Source of the DNA: Prauserella muralis
GTDB taxonomy: Bacteria > Actinomycetota > Actinomycetes > Mycobacteriales > Pseudonocardiaceae
Direction of reading: 5' to 3'
Assembly: GCF_003202285.1 (NCBI RefSeq)
Contig: NZ_MASW01000001.1
Coordinates: forward strand, 248,001 to 312,000
Length of the DNA: 64,000 bases
Part shown: piece by piece, positions 51,766 to 61,381 of the stretch
How the letters are laid out: each line of letters starts with the position of its first letter
Position numbering within the stretch: position 1 is the stretch's first letter
The notes under the pieces: model-generated
What the model saw: only the letters and a program-made list of their open reading frames with translations
Database searches by the model: none
What the model was told of the DNA's origin: nothing
Made by a program: the position numbers and the translations under genes

Positions 51766-53145
51766 GTGGCCCTTCATCTTTTCGACACCGAGACCAGGGA
51801 CGTGCGGGAGTTCCGGCCCGCGCGCGACGGAACGGCGTCCATGTACGTGTGTGGGGCCACGGTGCAGGGCATCCCGCACATCGGGCACGTCCGGGGCGCG
51901 CTGAACTACGACGTCCTCCGGCGCTGGCTGGTCCACAATGGACTTGACGTGCGGATGGTGCGCAACGTCACCGACATCGACGACAAGATCCTCACCAAGG
52001 CCGCCGACGCGGGCAGGCCGTGGTGGGAGTGGGCGGCGACCCACGAACGCGCGTTCGAGGAGGCCTACGACGCGCTGGGCTGCCTGCCGCCGTCGATCGC
52101 GCCGCGCGCGACCGGCCACATCACGCAGATGATCGAGCTGATGCAGCGGCTGATCGACAAGGGGCACGCCTACGCGGCGGGCGGCGACGTGTACTTCTCG
52201 GTGACGTCGTTTCCCGGCTACGGCGCCCTGTCCGGGCAACGGCTGGAGGAGGTCCAGCAGGGCGAGTCGCAGGCCGAGGGCAAGCGTGACCCGCGCGACT
52301 TCACGCTGTGGAAGGGCGGCAAGCCGGGTGAGCCGTCGTGGCCGACGCCGTGGGGGCACGGCAGGCCCGGCTGGCACCTGGAGTGCTCGGCGATGGCGAC
52401 GAACTACCTCGGGGAGGAGTTCGACATCCACGGCGGCGGCGTCGACCTGGTGTTCCCGCACCATGAGAACGAGCGGGCGCAGTCGCGGGCCGCGGGCGAC
52501 GGCTTCGCCCGGTTCTGGCTGCACAACGCGTGGGTGACGCTCTCCGGCGAGAAGATGTCGAAGTCGCTGGGCAACGTCGTGTCGATCCCGCAGATGCTGC
52601 GCCGGTTCCGGGCGGTGGAGCTGCGGTACTACCTGATCCAGCCGCACTACCGCTCGACCATCGAGTACTCGGACGAGGCGGTGACCGAGTCGGCGCAGGG
52701 CTACCGCAGGGTCGAGCAGTTCCTGCGGCGGGCGGCGGCCGGCACGGACGCGGTCCGCATCGGCACGGTCCCCGGGGAGTTCGCCGCGGCCCTCGACGAC
52801 GACCTCGGCACGCCGCAGGCGTTCGCCGTGCTGCACAACACGGTCCGCGACGGCAACGCCGCCCTCGACGCGGGCGACGCCGCGAAGGCGCGGGAGCTGG
52901 CCGAGACGGTGCGGGCGATGACCGACGTGCTCGGCATCGATCCGCTGTCGCAGCGCTGGGCGGAGAGCTCCGGTGTGGAGGCGAAGGCGCTCGGCTCGCT
53001 CGTCGAGACCCTCCTGGCCCGCCGCCAGCAGGCCCGCGCCGAACGGGACTTCGCGCAGGCGGACGCCATCCGCGACCAGCTCGTCGAGGCCGGCATCGCC
53101 GTCGAGGACACGCCCAACGGTCCCCTGTGGACAGTAAGAGACTGA
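51766..53145 (+). CDS. cysS: Cysteine--tRNA ligase
   Basis: This 459-aa class I aminoacyl-tRNA synthetase charges tRNA-Cys. [20 protein letters not shown] holds the zinc cysteine and the HIGH motif (near residues 28-47, core [10 protein letters not shown]). WHLECSAMA near 204-212 and [14 protein letters not shown] supply further zinc ligands, and KMSKSLGN lies near 263-270. The C-terminal anticodon domain is complete. A paralogue MshC exists in mycothiol producers, but the full C-terminal domain and length identify CysS. Start is GTG. Confidence 0.95.
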   Translation: MALHLFDTETRDVREFRPARDGTASMYVCGATVQGIPHIGHVRGALNYDVLRRWLVHNGLDVRMVRNVTDIDDKILTKAADAGRPWWEWAATHERAFEEAYDALGCLPPSIAPRATGHITQMIELMQRLIDKGHAYAAGGDVYFSVTSFPGYGALSGQRLEEVQQGESQAEGKRDPRDFTLWKGGKPGEPSWPTPWGHGRPGWHLECSAMATNYLGEEFDIHGGGVDLVFPHHENERAQSRAAGDGFARFWLHNAWVTLSGEKMSKSLGNVVSIPQMLRRFRAVELRYYLIQPHYRSTIEYSDEAVTESAQGYRRVEQFLRRAAAGTDAVRIGTVPGEFAAALDDDLGTPQAFAVLHNTVRDGNAALDAGDAAKARELAETVRAMTDVLGIDPLSQRWAESSGVEAKALGSLVETLLARRQQARAERDFAQADAIRDQLVEAGIAVEDTPNGPLWTVRD

Positions 53146-53148
53146 GGT

Positions 53149-54117
53149 ATGGCAGGCAATTCGCGGCGCCGAGGCGCCATCCGTAAGCAGGGCACCAAGA
53201 AGGGCCAGGTGGTCGGCTCGGGTGGCCAGCGGCGCAAGGGGCTCGAAGGCAAGGGCCCGACGCCGAAGGCCGAGCAGCGGCCGGGGCATCCCGCGCAGCG
53301 CAGGGCGGCCGCCGCTGCCGCGCGCAACGAGAAGAAGCGCACCGCCGCCAAGAAGGCCGCCGAGGGTCCGGAGGTCATCGCGGGTCGCAACCCGGTCGTG
53401 GAGGCGCTGCGGGCGGAGGTGCCGGGCACGGCCCTGTACGTCGCGCTGAACATCGACGCCGACGACCGGGTGAAGGAGGCCGTGCGGATGGCCGCCGACC
53501 GGGGCATCTCGATCCTGGAGGTGCCGCGCGACGAGCTGGACCGCAAGACGGGCAACGCGGTGCACCAGGGGCTGGGACTGCAGGTTCCGCCGTTCGAGTA
53601 CACCCATCCGGATGATCTGCTCGAGATCGCGCGCAACGCGGGTGACGCGCCGCTGCTCGTGGCGCTGGACGGCGTGACCGACCCGCGCAACCTCGGCGCG
53701 GTGATCCGTTCGGCGGCCGCGTTCGGCGCCAACGGCGTGCTGCTGCCCAGCAGGCGCAGCGCCGGGATGACGGCGGTCGCCTGGCGCACCAGCGCGGGCG
53801 CGGCGGCGAAGCTTCCGGTCGCGATGGCCACCAACCTCACGCGGCAGCTGCGCGCGTGGGCGGACGACGGCCTGATGATCGCCGGGCTCGACGCCGACGC
53901 CCCGATGACCGTCGACTCGCTCGACATGGCCACCGATCCGCTGGTCGTGGTGGTCGGCTCCGAGGGCCGCGGGCTCTCGCGCCTGGTGCGGGAGACGTGC
54001 GACGTGACGGTGTCGATCCCGATGGCCCCCGGCGTGGAGTCGCTCAACGCCTCCGTGGCCGCGGCGGTCCTGCTGGCCGAGGTCGCCCGGCGCCGCCGTA
54101 CCACCGGCCGCGTCTGA
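53149..54117 (+). CDS. rlmB: 23S rRNA (guanosine-2'-O-)-methyltransferase RlmB (TrmH family)
   Basis: This 322-aa SPOUT methyltransferase has a long basic N-terminal extension (residues about 1-78, rich in Lys/Arg/Gly), a substrate-binding domain (about 80-155, [17 protein letters not shown]) and the SPOUT knot domain with [20 protein letters not shown] near 164-183, [18 protein letters not shown] near 266-283 and [18 protein letters not shown] near 291-308. It modifies G2251 in the peptidyl-transferase P loop. The order cysS-rlmB is conserved in actinobacteria, 3 bp apart here. Confidence 0.94.
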   Translation: MAGNSRRRGAIRKQGTKKGQVVGSGGQRRKGLEGKGPTPKAEQRPGHPAQRRAAAAAARNEKKRTAAKKAAEGPEVIAGRNPVVEALRAEVPGTALYVALNIDADDRVKEAVRMAADRGISILEVPRDELDRKTGNAVHQGLGLQVPPFEYTHPDDLLEIARNAGDAPLLVALDGVTDPRNLGAVIRSAAAFGANGVLLPSRRSAGMTAVAWRTSAGAAAKLPVAMATNLTRQLRAWADDGLMIAGLDADAPMTVDSLDMATDPLVVVVGSEGRGLSRLVRETCDVTVSIPMAPGVESLNASVAAAVLLAEVARRRRTTGRV

Positions 54118-54130
54118 CCGCACCCCGCTC

Positions 54131-54207
54131 CTCCCGCCCGCGCGGGAGCAGGGGAGGTTTACTCCCACAAAACGAGAGTAAAGGTCCCTCGCTCCCGCTT
54201 TTGCGGG
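54131..54207 (+). terminator. Three consecutive hairpins after rlmB
   Basis: CTCCCGC/GCGGGAG (54131-54148), TTTACTC/GAGTAAA (54158-54182) and CCCGC-TTTT-GCGGG (54194-54207) follow one another within 80 bp of the rlmB stop. They likely end the carD-to-rlmB cluster. Confidence 0.65.
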
Positions 54208-54335
54208 GTGAACGGCTCCGTTCGTGTCGTCTGGACCGGGTGAATGGCGAAGGCCACTCGGGTTCGGTATCGGCTCCGTCGCGTAGCGCGCTCGGCTAGG
54301 GTCACGATGCTGACCGTGACCAGGGGGCCCACCGG

Positions 54336-55772
54336 ATGTCGTTCGTCTCGCCGCTGTTCCTGTGGTACTTCATGCCCGCGGTGCTGCTCGCGGTGCTGGT
54401 GTGCCCCCGCAGCTGGCGCAACGGCATCGTCGCCGTCGGCAGCCTGATCTTCTACGCCACCGGCGCCGGGGCGTTCACGCTGCTGCTGCTCGCGTGCATG
54501 GTCGTCAACTTCGCGGCCGGGCCGGGGCTGGAACCCGACGAGTGGGGCCTGCGGCCCGCCCCGCGCCGCCGCTGGCTGCTCATCGGCGTCATCGCGTTCG
54601 ACCTCTCGATCCTGCTGGTGTGGAAGTACGCGGGGTTCGCGACCGAGCAGATCGCCTGGTTCGCGCAGCTGTTCGGCGGCGACTTCCCCATCGCCGAGCT
54701 GGCGCTGCCCATCGGCATCTCGTTCTTCACGTTCCACCACATCTCGTACGTGGTCGACATCTACCGGGGCGAGCGGCACGCGCTGCGCAACCCGGTGTCG
54801 TTCGCGACCTACATCTCGATGTTCCCGCAGCTGGCGGCCGGCCCGATCGTGCGTTACCGGGAGATCGCCGACCAGCTGCCCCAGCACCGTTCCCACCGCC
54901 TGGACGACATCGCCGCCGGATTCCCCCGGTTCGCGCTCGGCCTGTGCAAGAAGGCCGTCATCGCCGACTCGCTGGCGCCCATGGTGGACGCGTGCTTCGC
55001 GACGCCTGCCGACGAGATGACGTTCGCGATCGCGTGGCTGGGCGCCATCGGCTACACGCTGCAGCTGTACTTCGACTTCTCCGGCTACTCCGACATGGCC
55101 ATCGGCCTGGGCCGCATGCTGGGGTTCCGGCTGCCGGAGAACTTCGCGCGGCCGTACTCGTCGGTGACGATCACGGAGTTCTGGCGGCGCTGGCACATGT
55201 CGCTGTCGCGCTGGTTCCGTGACTACGTCTACATCCCGCTCGGCGGCAACCGAGCCGGCGCCCGCAAGACGTACCGCAACCTGTCCATCGTCTTCGTGCT
55301 CACGGGGTTCTGGCACGGCGCCGCCTGGACGTTCGTCGTGTGGGGCGTCTACCACGGCGCGCTGCTCATCATCGAGCGCGCCACAGGCTGGGACCGCACG
55401 CCGGACGAGCTCCGCGCCCGCATCGCGCGGCGGGCGCTCACGCTGGTGCTGGCCGTGTTCGGCTGGGTGTTCTTCCGCTCCCCCGACCTCGGCCACGCAT
55501 TCACGATGCTCGGCCACATGCTGCTCCCCGACTTCGACGGGCTGACCGACGTGGTGGAGGCCGCGCTCACCAACCAACGGCTGGTGATCCTGCTGGCGGC
55601 GCTGGCGATCTTCGTCCTGCCCGCCCATCCGGTGACGGGTCCCCTGCTGGAGTCGGCGCGGAGCAGGCCTGCCGCCGTGCTGCGGGTCGGCATCATGACG
55701 GTGGGCCTCGCCTACGCCGCGATCCTCGTGGCGACCGGAACCTTCAGCCCGTTTTTGTACTACCAGTTCTAG
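54336..55772 (+). CDS. MBOAT-family O-acyltransferase (AlgI-like)
   Basis: This 478-aa inner-membrane protein has about ten helices and belongs to the MBOAT family that moves acyl groups to extracytoplasmic sugars. The N-terminal SFVSPLFLWYFMPAVLL and LGMFxSYFPQL-like FATYISMFPQLAAGPIVRY (near residues 154-172) are typical of AlgI. The asparagine/histidine motif is in ITEFWRRWHMSLSRWFRDYVYIPLGGN (core FWRRWHMSLS near 285-294), and the catalytic histidine in VLTGFWHGAAWTFV near 326-339. The usual partner (AlgJ/SGNH) is absent nearby. Target polymer is unknown. Confidence 0.9.
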   Translation: MSFVSPLFLWYFMPAVLLAVLVCPRSWRNGIVAVGSLIFYATGAGAFTLLLLACMVVNFAAGPGLEPDEWGLRPAPRRRWLLIGVIAFDLSILLVWKYAGFATEQIAWFAQLFGGDFPIAELALPIGISFFTFHHISYVVDIYRGERHALRNPVSFATYISMFPQLAAGPIVRYREIADQLPQHRSHRLDDIAAGFPRFALGLCKKAVIADSLAPMVDACFATPADEMTFAIAWLGAIGYTLQLYFDFSGYSDMAIGLGRMLGFRLPENFARPYSSVTITEFWRRWHMSLSRWFRDYVYIPLGGNRAGARKTYRNLSIVFVLTGFWHGAAWTFVVWGVYHGALLIIERATGWDRTPDELRARIARRALTLVLAVFGWVFFRSPDLGHAFTMLGHMLLPDFDGLTDVVEAALTNQRLVILLAALAIFVLPAHPVTGPLLESARSRPAAVLRVGIMTVGLAYAAILVATGTFSPFLYYQF

Positions 55773-55789
55773 CGACCAGGTGGCCCGGC

Positions 55790-56482
55790 CTACGGAGCGA
55801 CCAGTCCTGTTTGGTAGGCGATGACGACCAGCTGCGCGCGGTCGCGGGCACCGAGCTTGACCATGGCATGGCTGACGTGGGTGCGGGCGGTGGCGGGGCT
55901 GAGGACGAGTTCGGCGCCGATCTCGTCGTTGCTCATGCCCTGACCGACCAGCGCCAGCACCTCCCGTTCCCGGTCGGTGAGCACGGCGAGCCGCTGCTCG
56001 GCGGCCTTGTCGGCCGTTCGGCGAGTGGTGAACTGGGCGATGAGGCGGCGGGTGATGCGTGGCGCGAGCAGGGCGTCTCCGGCGGCGATGACGCGGATGC
56101 CGTGCAAAAGCTCGGCCGGGCCCGCGTCCTTGAGCAGGAACCCGCTGGCGCCGGCCTGCAGGCCCTCGAACACGTAGGCGTCGGTGTCGTAAGTGGTGAG
56201 AATGAGGGTGCGGACCTGATGCAGGCCCTTCGTGGCGGCGATCTCTCTGGTCGCCTGGATGCCGTCCATCACCGGCATGCGGATGTCCATGAGCACGACG
56301 TCGGGGCGCGTGGCCCGGGCCTGTTCCACGGCTTCGGCGCCGTTGGTGGCCTCGCCGACCACCGTGATGTCGTCCTCGACGTCGAGCAGGAGCCGGAAGC
56401 CGGAACGCACCAGCCGCTCGTCGTCGACGAGCAGGACCTTGATGGGAGCGGCGCCGCTCGACGCGCCTGTCGTGGTGCTCAT
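55790..56482 (-). CDS. NarL/LuxR-type response regulator
   Basis: This 230-aa regulator has a receiver domain (about residues 14-130, VLLVDDERLVRSGF with phospho-aspartate in PDVVLMDIRMPVMDG) and a LuxR helix-turn-helix (about 165-225, LTDREREVLALVGQGMSNDEIG). The start overlaps the stop of the histidine kinase gene by 4 bp, so the two form one two-component system. The target is unknown; the divergent small membrane protein nearby could be part of its regulon. Confidence 0.94.
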   Translation of the reverse strand: MSTTTGASSGAAPIKVLLVDDERLVRSGFRLLLDVEDDITVVGEATNGAEAVEQARATRPDVVLMDIRMPVMDGIQATREIAATKGLHQVRTLILTTYDTDAYVFEGLQAGASGFLLKDAGPAELLHGIRVIAAGDALLAPRITRRLIAQFTTRRTADKAAEQRLAVLTDREREVLALVGQGMSNDEIGAELVLSPATARTHVSHAMVKLGARDRAQLVVIAYQTGLVAP

Positions 56483-57708
56483 GCGTTCGCCGTTCCGCTG
56501 GGGGCCAGGGGCAGTCGGGCGGTGACCGCGAACCCTCCGCCCGGGAGCGGGCCCGCGTCGAGGTCTCCGCCCAGGAGTCGGCACCGTTCACGCATTCCCA
56601 GTATCCCGCGTCCGGGCCTGTCCCGGCCTGCGAGCCCGGGCGCTGCTTCGTCGTCTCCCGGCCCTCCTCGTCGGCCCTCGTCTCGCACGCGGACCTCCAC
56701 GCTGTCGGCGCCGTAGTCCAGCGCCACCGTGACCCGGGTCGGGCCGACGTGGCGAATCACGTTGGTGATCGACTCCTGCAGGATCCGGTACACGGCACTG
56801 CTGATCGCACTGGGCACCGACGGCGGCGGCGAACCGGCCTCCAGGTCGAGGTCGAGCCCGGCTTCGCGCGCCGTGGCGGTCAGCTCGTCGATCTGCCCAA
56901 GGCCGGGGTGCGGGACGCGGCCCTCGTTGTCGTCACGCAGCACGCCGAGGATGGTCCGCATCTCCCGCAACGCCTGGGAGCTGGTCTGCTCGATGGCTTC
57001 CAAGGTCTCGCGGGCAGGGTCCGGCCGCTTGTCGAGCACGTGGGCGGTGACGCCGGACTGGACGTTGATGACGGCGATGGCGTGCGCGACGGTGTCGTGG
57101 ACCTCCCGCGCGATCCTGAGCCGCTCCTCGTCGACCCTCGCGCGGGCTTCCTCGTCACGGGTTCGTTCAGCCAGCTCGGCGCGCTCGAGCGCTTCGGCCG
57201 CGATGAACCTCCGCGAACGGACACTCTCGCCGAGGGTGGCGCTCATGACCGAAGCGCCGATCCGGAAGAACACCCAGCCGATGGCGGCTGGTGGTTCGAT
57301 GTCGGCGGCGGCGATCAGCCAGCACGTGGCCAGTGCAGCGATTCCTGCCCCGGCCGCCGCCAGCGAGCGGCGTCCGTCGCCGAGGGCGGTGAGGGTGTAG
57401 ATGGCGACGAACAGCCCGAGCCATCCGGGTCCGTCCGGGAAGTCGAGGACGTAGTACACCACGCTCGCCAGCGCGGTGACGCCGAACACCGCGACCGGCC
57501 AGCGGCGGCGCACAGCCACGACCGCGCCGCTGACGACCAGCAGGACGTATCCCAGGTAGCCGAGGTCGGCGAGGGGACGCAGCACCAGTTCGGGTTCCCC
57601 GCTGTTACGCACGACCGTGCCCTGCACCTGCATCACGGTGACGAACGCCGCCAGCAGCACGTCCTGCGCCCAGGCAGGCAGGCGGAGCAACGGGATGCGG
57701 TGCTGCAT
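56479..57708 (-). CDS. Sensor histidine kinase (HisKA_3 type)
   Basis: This 409-aa kinase has a membrane region of about five helices (residues 12-165), a HisKA_3 dimerisation domain with the phosphorylated histidine in REVHDTVAHAIAVIN near 202-216, and a HATPase_c domain (about 300-405, QESITNVIRHVGPTRV and GRGILGMRERCRLLGG). It partners the overlapping LuxR-type regulator. The input ligand is unknown; with no extracellular domain it probably senses the membrane. Confidence 0.93.
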   Translation of the reverse strand: MQHRIPLLRLPAWAQDVLLAAFVTVMQVQGTVVRNSGEPELVLRPLADLGYLGYVLLVVSGAVVAVRRRWPVAVFGVTALASVVYYVLDFPDGPGWLGLFVAIYTLTALGDGRRSLAAAGAGIAALATCWLIAAADIEPPAAIGWVFFRIGASVMSATLGESVRSRRFIAAEALERAELAERTRDEEARARVDEERLRIAREVHDTVAHAIAVINVQSGVTAHVLDKRPDPARETLEAIEQTSSQALREMRTILGVLRDDNEGRVPHPGLGQIDELTATAREAGLDLDLEAGSPPPSVPSAISSAVYRILQESITNVIRHVGPTRVTVALDYGADSVEVRVRDEGRRGGPGDDEAAPGLAGRDRPGRGILGMRERCRLLGGDLDAGPLPGGGFAVTARLPLAPSGTANA

Positions 57709-57909
57709 CTGGTGATCCTAGAGCTCTCCGCGCGGACCCGGCTCCCACCAGAGGCGCGGCCGCCTACGTCGGCGAGCGCGGTTGCGTACCGGCCTGCTAC
57801 GCCGAGCTTCGTACCCCGTTCCCGCCCGCCGGCGGAGGACAGGCGGGGCACCCGGCGCGACGATGACCTGCGTTCAGTGGCTACCCGTCCTCCGACGAAA
57901 GGACCGACC

Positions 57910-58284
57910 ATGCTCGTCCTGCACACGCTCGCCGCACCGGCGGCCACGCCGTTTTCCGTTGCCGCCGGTTACGAACTCGGTGTCGGGCGAACCGTGCCCA
58001 CCGCGGCCGCCGTCCTGGGGCTCATTGGCGTGATCGTCGGCGGCCTGGCGGTGGCTCGTTCTCGCCGCACCGGCACCGGGCGAGCCGGGGTCATCGTGGC
58101 CACCGCTCTTGGACTGCTCAGCGTGGTCGTCGGCGGACTGCATGGCGCCAACGCCGCCGGCGGCTACGGCACCGGCAACGGTCTCGCCGGCGCCGTCGCC
58201 GCCGTGGCGCTAGGGCTGCTCGGCATGGCCCTCGGTGGGCTGGCGCTGAGTCGTTCCCGCCGCACCAGCCGAAGTGTGCACTGA
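57910..58284 (+). CDS. Small membrane protein (DUF6223-like)
   Basis: This 124-aa protein has about four hydrophobic helices with two similar halves: AAVLGLIGVIVGGLAVARSRR (core LIGVIVGGLAVARS near residues 37-50) and ALGLLGMALGGLALSRSRR near 99-117. The internal repeat suggests duplication of a two-helix unit. It resembles DUF6223 proteins of actinobacteria. Start ATG follows GAAAGGACC. It is divergent from the two-component operon and its 3' end overlaps the convergent next gene by 75 bp. Confidence 0.7.
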   Translation: MLVLHTLAAPAATPFSVAAGYELGVGRTVPTAAAVLGLIGVIVGGLAVARSRRTGTGRAGVIVATALGLLSVVVGGLHGANAAGGYGTGNGLAGAVAAVALGLLGMALGGLALSRSRRTSRSVH

Positions 58285-58683
58285 AGCGCCTGGGGATGCG
58301 TTGCGTCCGGCGCCGGCGCGCAGGCCGAGCAGCACCAGCACGACACGAAGCAGTCCCACCGGCGGGCCGAAGGGCAGCGCGAAGCCGATCCAGAAGGCCA
58401 GCTCGAACGGCACCACGGCGAACGACAGCACGACCCCGGATCGTCGCCCCGCCCACAGCAGACCGCCCGTGACGACCTCGGCAACGCACACCACGACGAA
58501 CGCCGCGAGCAACGGGATGGAGGTGGGCAGCCCGATCGCCTCGAACGGCCCGTGGCCGTACGTCGGCAGTCCCAGCAGTGTCCACACGGCACCATCGCGA
58601 GCGAAATGCCAGATGGCCACGACACCGGGCACGCCGAAGCCGAGCCCGAGCACCCACGCGAGCAACGCCGCCGCCTTGTACAT
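58210..58683 (-). CDS. Four-helix membrane protein of unknown function
   Basis: This 157-aa protein has hydrophobic segments at about residues 4-24, 50-77, 84-103 and 107-123, with GRRSGVVLSFAVVPFELAFWIGFALPFG (core VVPFELAFWIGFALPFG) and no known motif. Hydrophilic ends are short; the C-terminal 30 residues are polar and the tail overlaps the convergent gene by 75 bp. The last part of the frame may therefore be poorly defined. The GGAGGT site before its ATG supports the start. Confidence 0.7.
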   Translation of the reverse strand: MYKAAALLAWVLGLGFGVPGVVAIWHFARDGAVWTLLGLPTYGHGPFEAIGLPTSIPLLAAFVVVCVAEVVTGGLLWAGRRSGVVLSFAVVPFELAFWIGFALPFGPPVGLLRVVLVLLGLRAGAGRNASPGASVHTSAGAAGTTQRQPTEGHAEQP

Positions 58684-58805
58684 GGCCGCACCTCCTTCCG
58701 GCGGCAGGACCCACCGCCGGACGTGCGTCGATGGTGCACCGCCGCGGCCGGTGCGCGCCTGAGGCGAAAGACCCGCGATGCCGGGTCCGCACGACGGACC
58801 TGAAC

Positions 58806-58904
58806 GCAGAACTCGCGGGCCCGAGCGCAGAACTCGCGGGCCTGAGCGCAGGACTCGCGGGCCTGAGCGCAGGACTCGCGGGCCTGAGCGCAGGACTCGC
58901 GGGT
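58806..58904. repeat. Intergenic repeat cluster B (five 21-bp units)
   Basis: Five direct copies of a 21-bp unit GCAG(A/G)ACTCGCGGGCC(C/T)GAGC start at 58806, 58827, 58848, 58869 and 58890. The last copy ends at the stop codon of the DASS transporter gene. The unit is the same, inverted, as in the cluster near 12251. The position behind a gene end suggests a role in ending or protecting the transcript. Confidence 0.88.
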
Positions 58905-60514
58905 CAGCCCAGGCCCACCGCCGCGACCATGAGCGGGATCAGCAGCATGATCAGCACCGCGCCCGCCACGTCGAACACCGAGCCCGAACGGATCATCTTC
59001 GTGATCGGCACCGCGCCGGAGCCGTAGACGATCGCGTTCTGTGGCGTCGACACCGGCAGCATGAAGCCGAACGAGGCCGCGAAGGTCGCCGCCAGCGCCG
59101 GGACGAACGGATCGATGCCCGCCGACGCCGCGATCGGGATCACGATCGGCACCACCACGGCCGCCGACGCCGTGTTGGACGTCGTCTCCGACACCACGAT
59201 CGCCAGCAGCACCGCGAACACGATGAGCGCCACGGTGCTCGTCAGCCCGAACGCGTTCGCCAGCCCGTTGCCGACCCGCTGTGCCAGCTCGGTGTCCGAC
59301 AGCAGGGAACCGAAGATGATGCCGGTGCCGAACAGCAGGATCGTGCCCCAGTCGATCCTCGCCGCCTCCGACCACGTGAGGGTGAACCGCCGCTCCCGCC
59401 AGTTGGTCGGCAACGCGAACAGCAGCGCCGCACCGATGACGGCGACGATGCCCTCGTCGAGCCGGTCGCTGACCGCCTCGTAGGCGGCCGAGTCGTTGCC
59501 CGCCACCAGTGCCACGATGCCGGGCACGATCCACAGGGTCACGGTGACGCCGAACGCGATGAGGGTGTTCCACTCCGCCCGCGACAGCTTGCCCAGCTTC
59601 GCGCGCTCCGCCGCCACGTACTCCTCCACGCCCGTGAGCCGCTTGATCTCGGGCCGGTTGAGCAGGATCAGCGCCGCGACCAGCACCACGAACATCAGCG
59701 CACAGATCGGCAGCGCCGTCACCGTCCACTGCAGGAACGAGATCTCCTCGCCCGTCGCCTCCGCGATCAGCTCCCTGCCGATGAGGTTGGGCGGCGAGCC
59801 GATGGGCGTGAGCAGACCGCCGACACTGGCGCCGTAGGCGAGCACGAGCATCAGCGCGATGCCGATCCGCAGCCGCAGCGGATCGAAGTCCTTCCCCTCC
59901 GGCGTCTGGGCGCGCACCAGCTCGGCGATCACCGACAGCAGCCCGACCGCGGTGGGCAGCAGCATCGCGACCGTCGCCGTGTTGGAGATGAACGCCGACA
60001 GCACGCAGGTCACGAAGCCCAGCGCGACGATCACCCGCCACGTGCTGCGCCCCACGCCGGGCGCGGCGAGTATGCGGAACGCGAAGCGCCGCGCCAGCCC
60101 GTGCCGCAACATGGCCTGGGCGAGGATGAACGCGCCGATGAACACGAACACCGTCGACGAGCCGAACGGCGCCAGCACGTCGTCGACAGGCAGCACGCCC
60201 AGCACCACGATCGCGGAGACGCCGATGAGCCCACCGATCGGGATGGGCACCGGTTCGCACACCCACAGCACCACCACACCGAGCAGCACGGCGGCGAGCT
60301 TCTGCTGCGCGGGATCGAGCGCGGTCGGCACGAACAGGAAGACGATCGTCACCAGGGGCGCGAGCACGAAGCCGACCGTGCGCCGCGCTCGCTCGAACCG
60401 TTCCTCCGCAGGCGACAGCTTCTGTTCCGCCAGCCCACGATAGGTACTTCCGGACAGTAACGCCTGCGTGACGCTCTGCGTGCGCCCGCCTTCGTTCTCG
60501 TCGGTGGCTGCCAT
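58904..60514 (-). CDS. DASS/SLC13-family anion transporter
   Basis: This 536-aa inner-membrane sodium-coupled transporter of the divalent anion:sodium symporter family has about 12 helices. The two ion-binding signatures are present: SAFISNTATVAMLLPTAVG near residues 172-190 and SETTSNTASAAVVVPIVIP near 446-464. An N-terminal soluble segment of 45 residues precedes. Substrates are usually dicarboxylates, citrate or sulfate. It stands alone; the repeat cluster follows its stop. Confidence 0.92.
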   Translation of the reverse strand: MAATDENEGGRTQSVTQALLSGSTYRGLAEQKLSPAEERFERARRTVGFVLAPLVTIVFLFVPTALDPAQQKLAAVLLGVVVLWVCEPVPIPIGGLIGVSAIVVLGVLPVDDVLAPFGSSTVFVFIGAFILAQAMLRHGLARRFAFRILAAPGVGRSTWRVIVALGFVTCVLSAFISNTATVAMLLPTAVGLLSVIAELVRAQTPEGKDFDPLRLRIGIALMLVLAYGASVGGLLTPIGSPPNLIGRELIAEATGEEISFLQWTVTALPICALMFVVLVAALILLNRPEIKRLTGVEEYVAAERAKLGKLSRAEWNTLIAFGVTVTLWIVPGIVALVAGNDSAAYEAVSDRLDEGIVAVIGAALLFALPTNWRERRFTLTWSEAARIDWGTILLFGTGIIFGSLLSDTELAQRVGNGLANAFGLTSTVALIVFAVLLAIVVSETTSNTASAAVVVPIVIPIAASAGIDPFVPALAATFAASFGFMLPVSTPQNAIVYGSGAVPITKMIRSGSVFDVAGAVLIMLLIPLMVAAVGLG

Positions 60515-60585
60515 GGCGGCACTGTAGCTGGTCAGTGATCCACATCACTAGAGCCAAGCGGGGGCCGTGGCCCTGGATCGATGCC

Positions 60586-61287
60586 TCAGCTCGCGGTCGA
60601 CGGCATCCGCGCGAGCTGGTCCGGGTGGAACGCGTCCCGCTGCGGCGGGGGCAGCCACGTGTCCGGACGGGTGCTCTTGTACCGGCCCAGCTCGACGAGG
60701 CTCAGCGGGGCACCGAAGTCGATGCCGTAGGCGGCGGTGCCGGTGACCCTGTCGAGCCGCAGCCCCTCCGGCTCGACACCGATGCCGACGGCGACCACGT
60801 AGGTCTCCTCCAGCGCGTCCGTGAAACCCGCCCACGCCCCGGCGAAGCGCCACACCCTGGCCCCCACGCGGGTGCCGTCGACGTCCCAGCCGACCCTGGC
60901 CCAGTCGCGATGCAGCTTCGCCTGGCGCTCGGCATGCTCCACCAGCGCGGGAATGAGCCCGTCCGGCCGCGGCACGGAACTGTCCGGAAGGGTCAGGTTG
61001 ACCAGCCCGAACGCACCGCTGAACGCCACCTCGGCGAGCGGGTCGCCCCCGCCGGGACACATCGCGTCGGCGTACCGGCGGCGAGGCAGGCTCCCGACGC
61101 GCACACCGTGCTCCGAGTCGCGTTCACGATGGCCGAGCCACAACGCCCACGGCGCCTCTCCGGGCAGTCCCTCGAAGAAATCGACCCAGCGAGCGCCCTG
61201 GAACTGCGGTCCGACCCCGTGAACGGGAAAGTCGACGGGCAGCGATCTCTGTTCGACAGCGTCCGAGTTCACCCGGAAATAGTGCAC
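60586..61287 (-). CDS. Hypothetical protein of unknown family
   Basis: This 233-aa soluble protein has no recognised domain. It is rich in Trp and aromatic residues (VDFFEGLPGEAPWALWLG near residues 35-52, WRFAGAWAGFTDAL near 144-157) and ends in a Pro-rich region. No signal or membrane segment is seen. It uses an ATG with no strong ribosome site and is separated from the aldolase gene by 94 bp. Codon bias supports real coding. Confidence 0.65.
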   Translation of the reverse strand: MHYFRVNSDAVEQRSLPVDFPVHGVGPQFQGARWVDFFEGLPGEAPWALWLGHRERDSEHGVRVGSLPRRRYADAMCPGGGDPLAEVAFSGAFGLVNLTLPDSSVPRPDGLIPALVEHAERQAKLHRDWARVGWDVDGTRVGARVWRFAGAWAGFTDALEETYVVAVGIGVEPEGLRLDRVTGTAAYGIDFGAPLSLVELGRYKSTRPDTWLPPPQRDAFHPDQLARMPSTAS

Positions 61288-61381
61288 GCTGAGCGCCGAA
61301 TCGGCAGCTCGGCGTTACCAAGCTGCCGTTTACCCCGCGTTACGCCGCTCTCACCCGCGATCCGCAAAGGACGAAGGGCCG

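Noticed and set aside
58806-58904. CRISPR array
   Set aside because: Units are contiguous 21-bp repeats with no variable spacers, and no cas gene is near.
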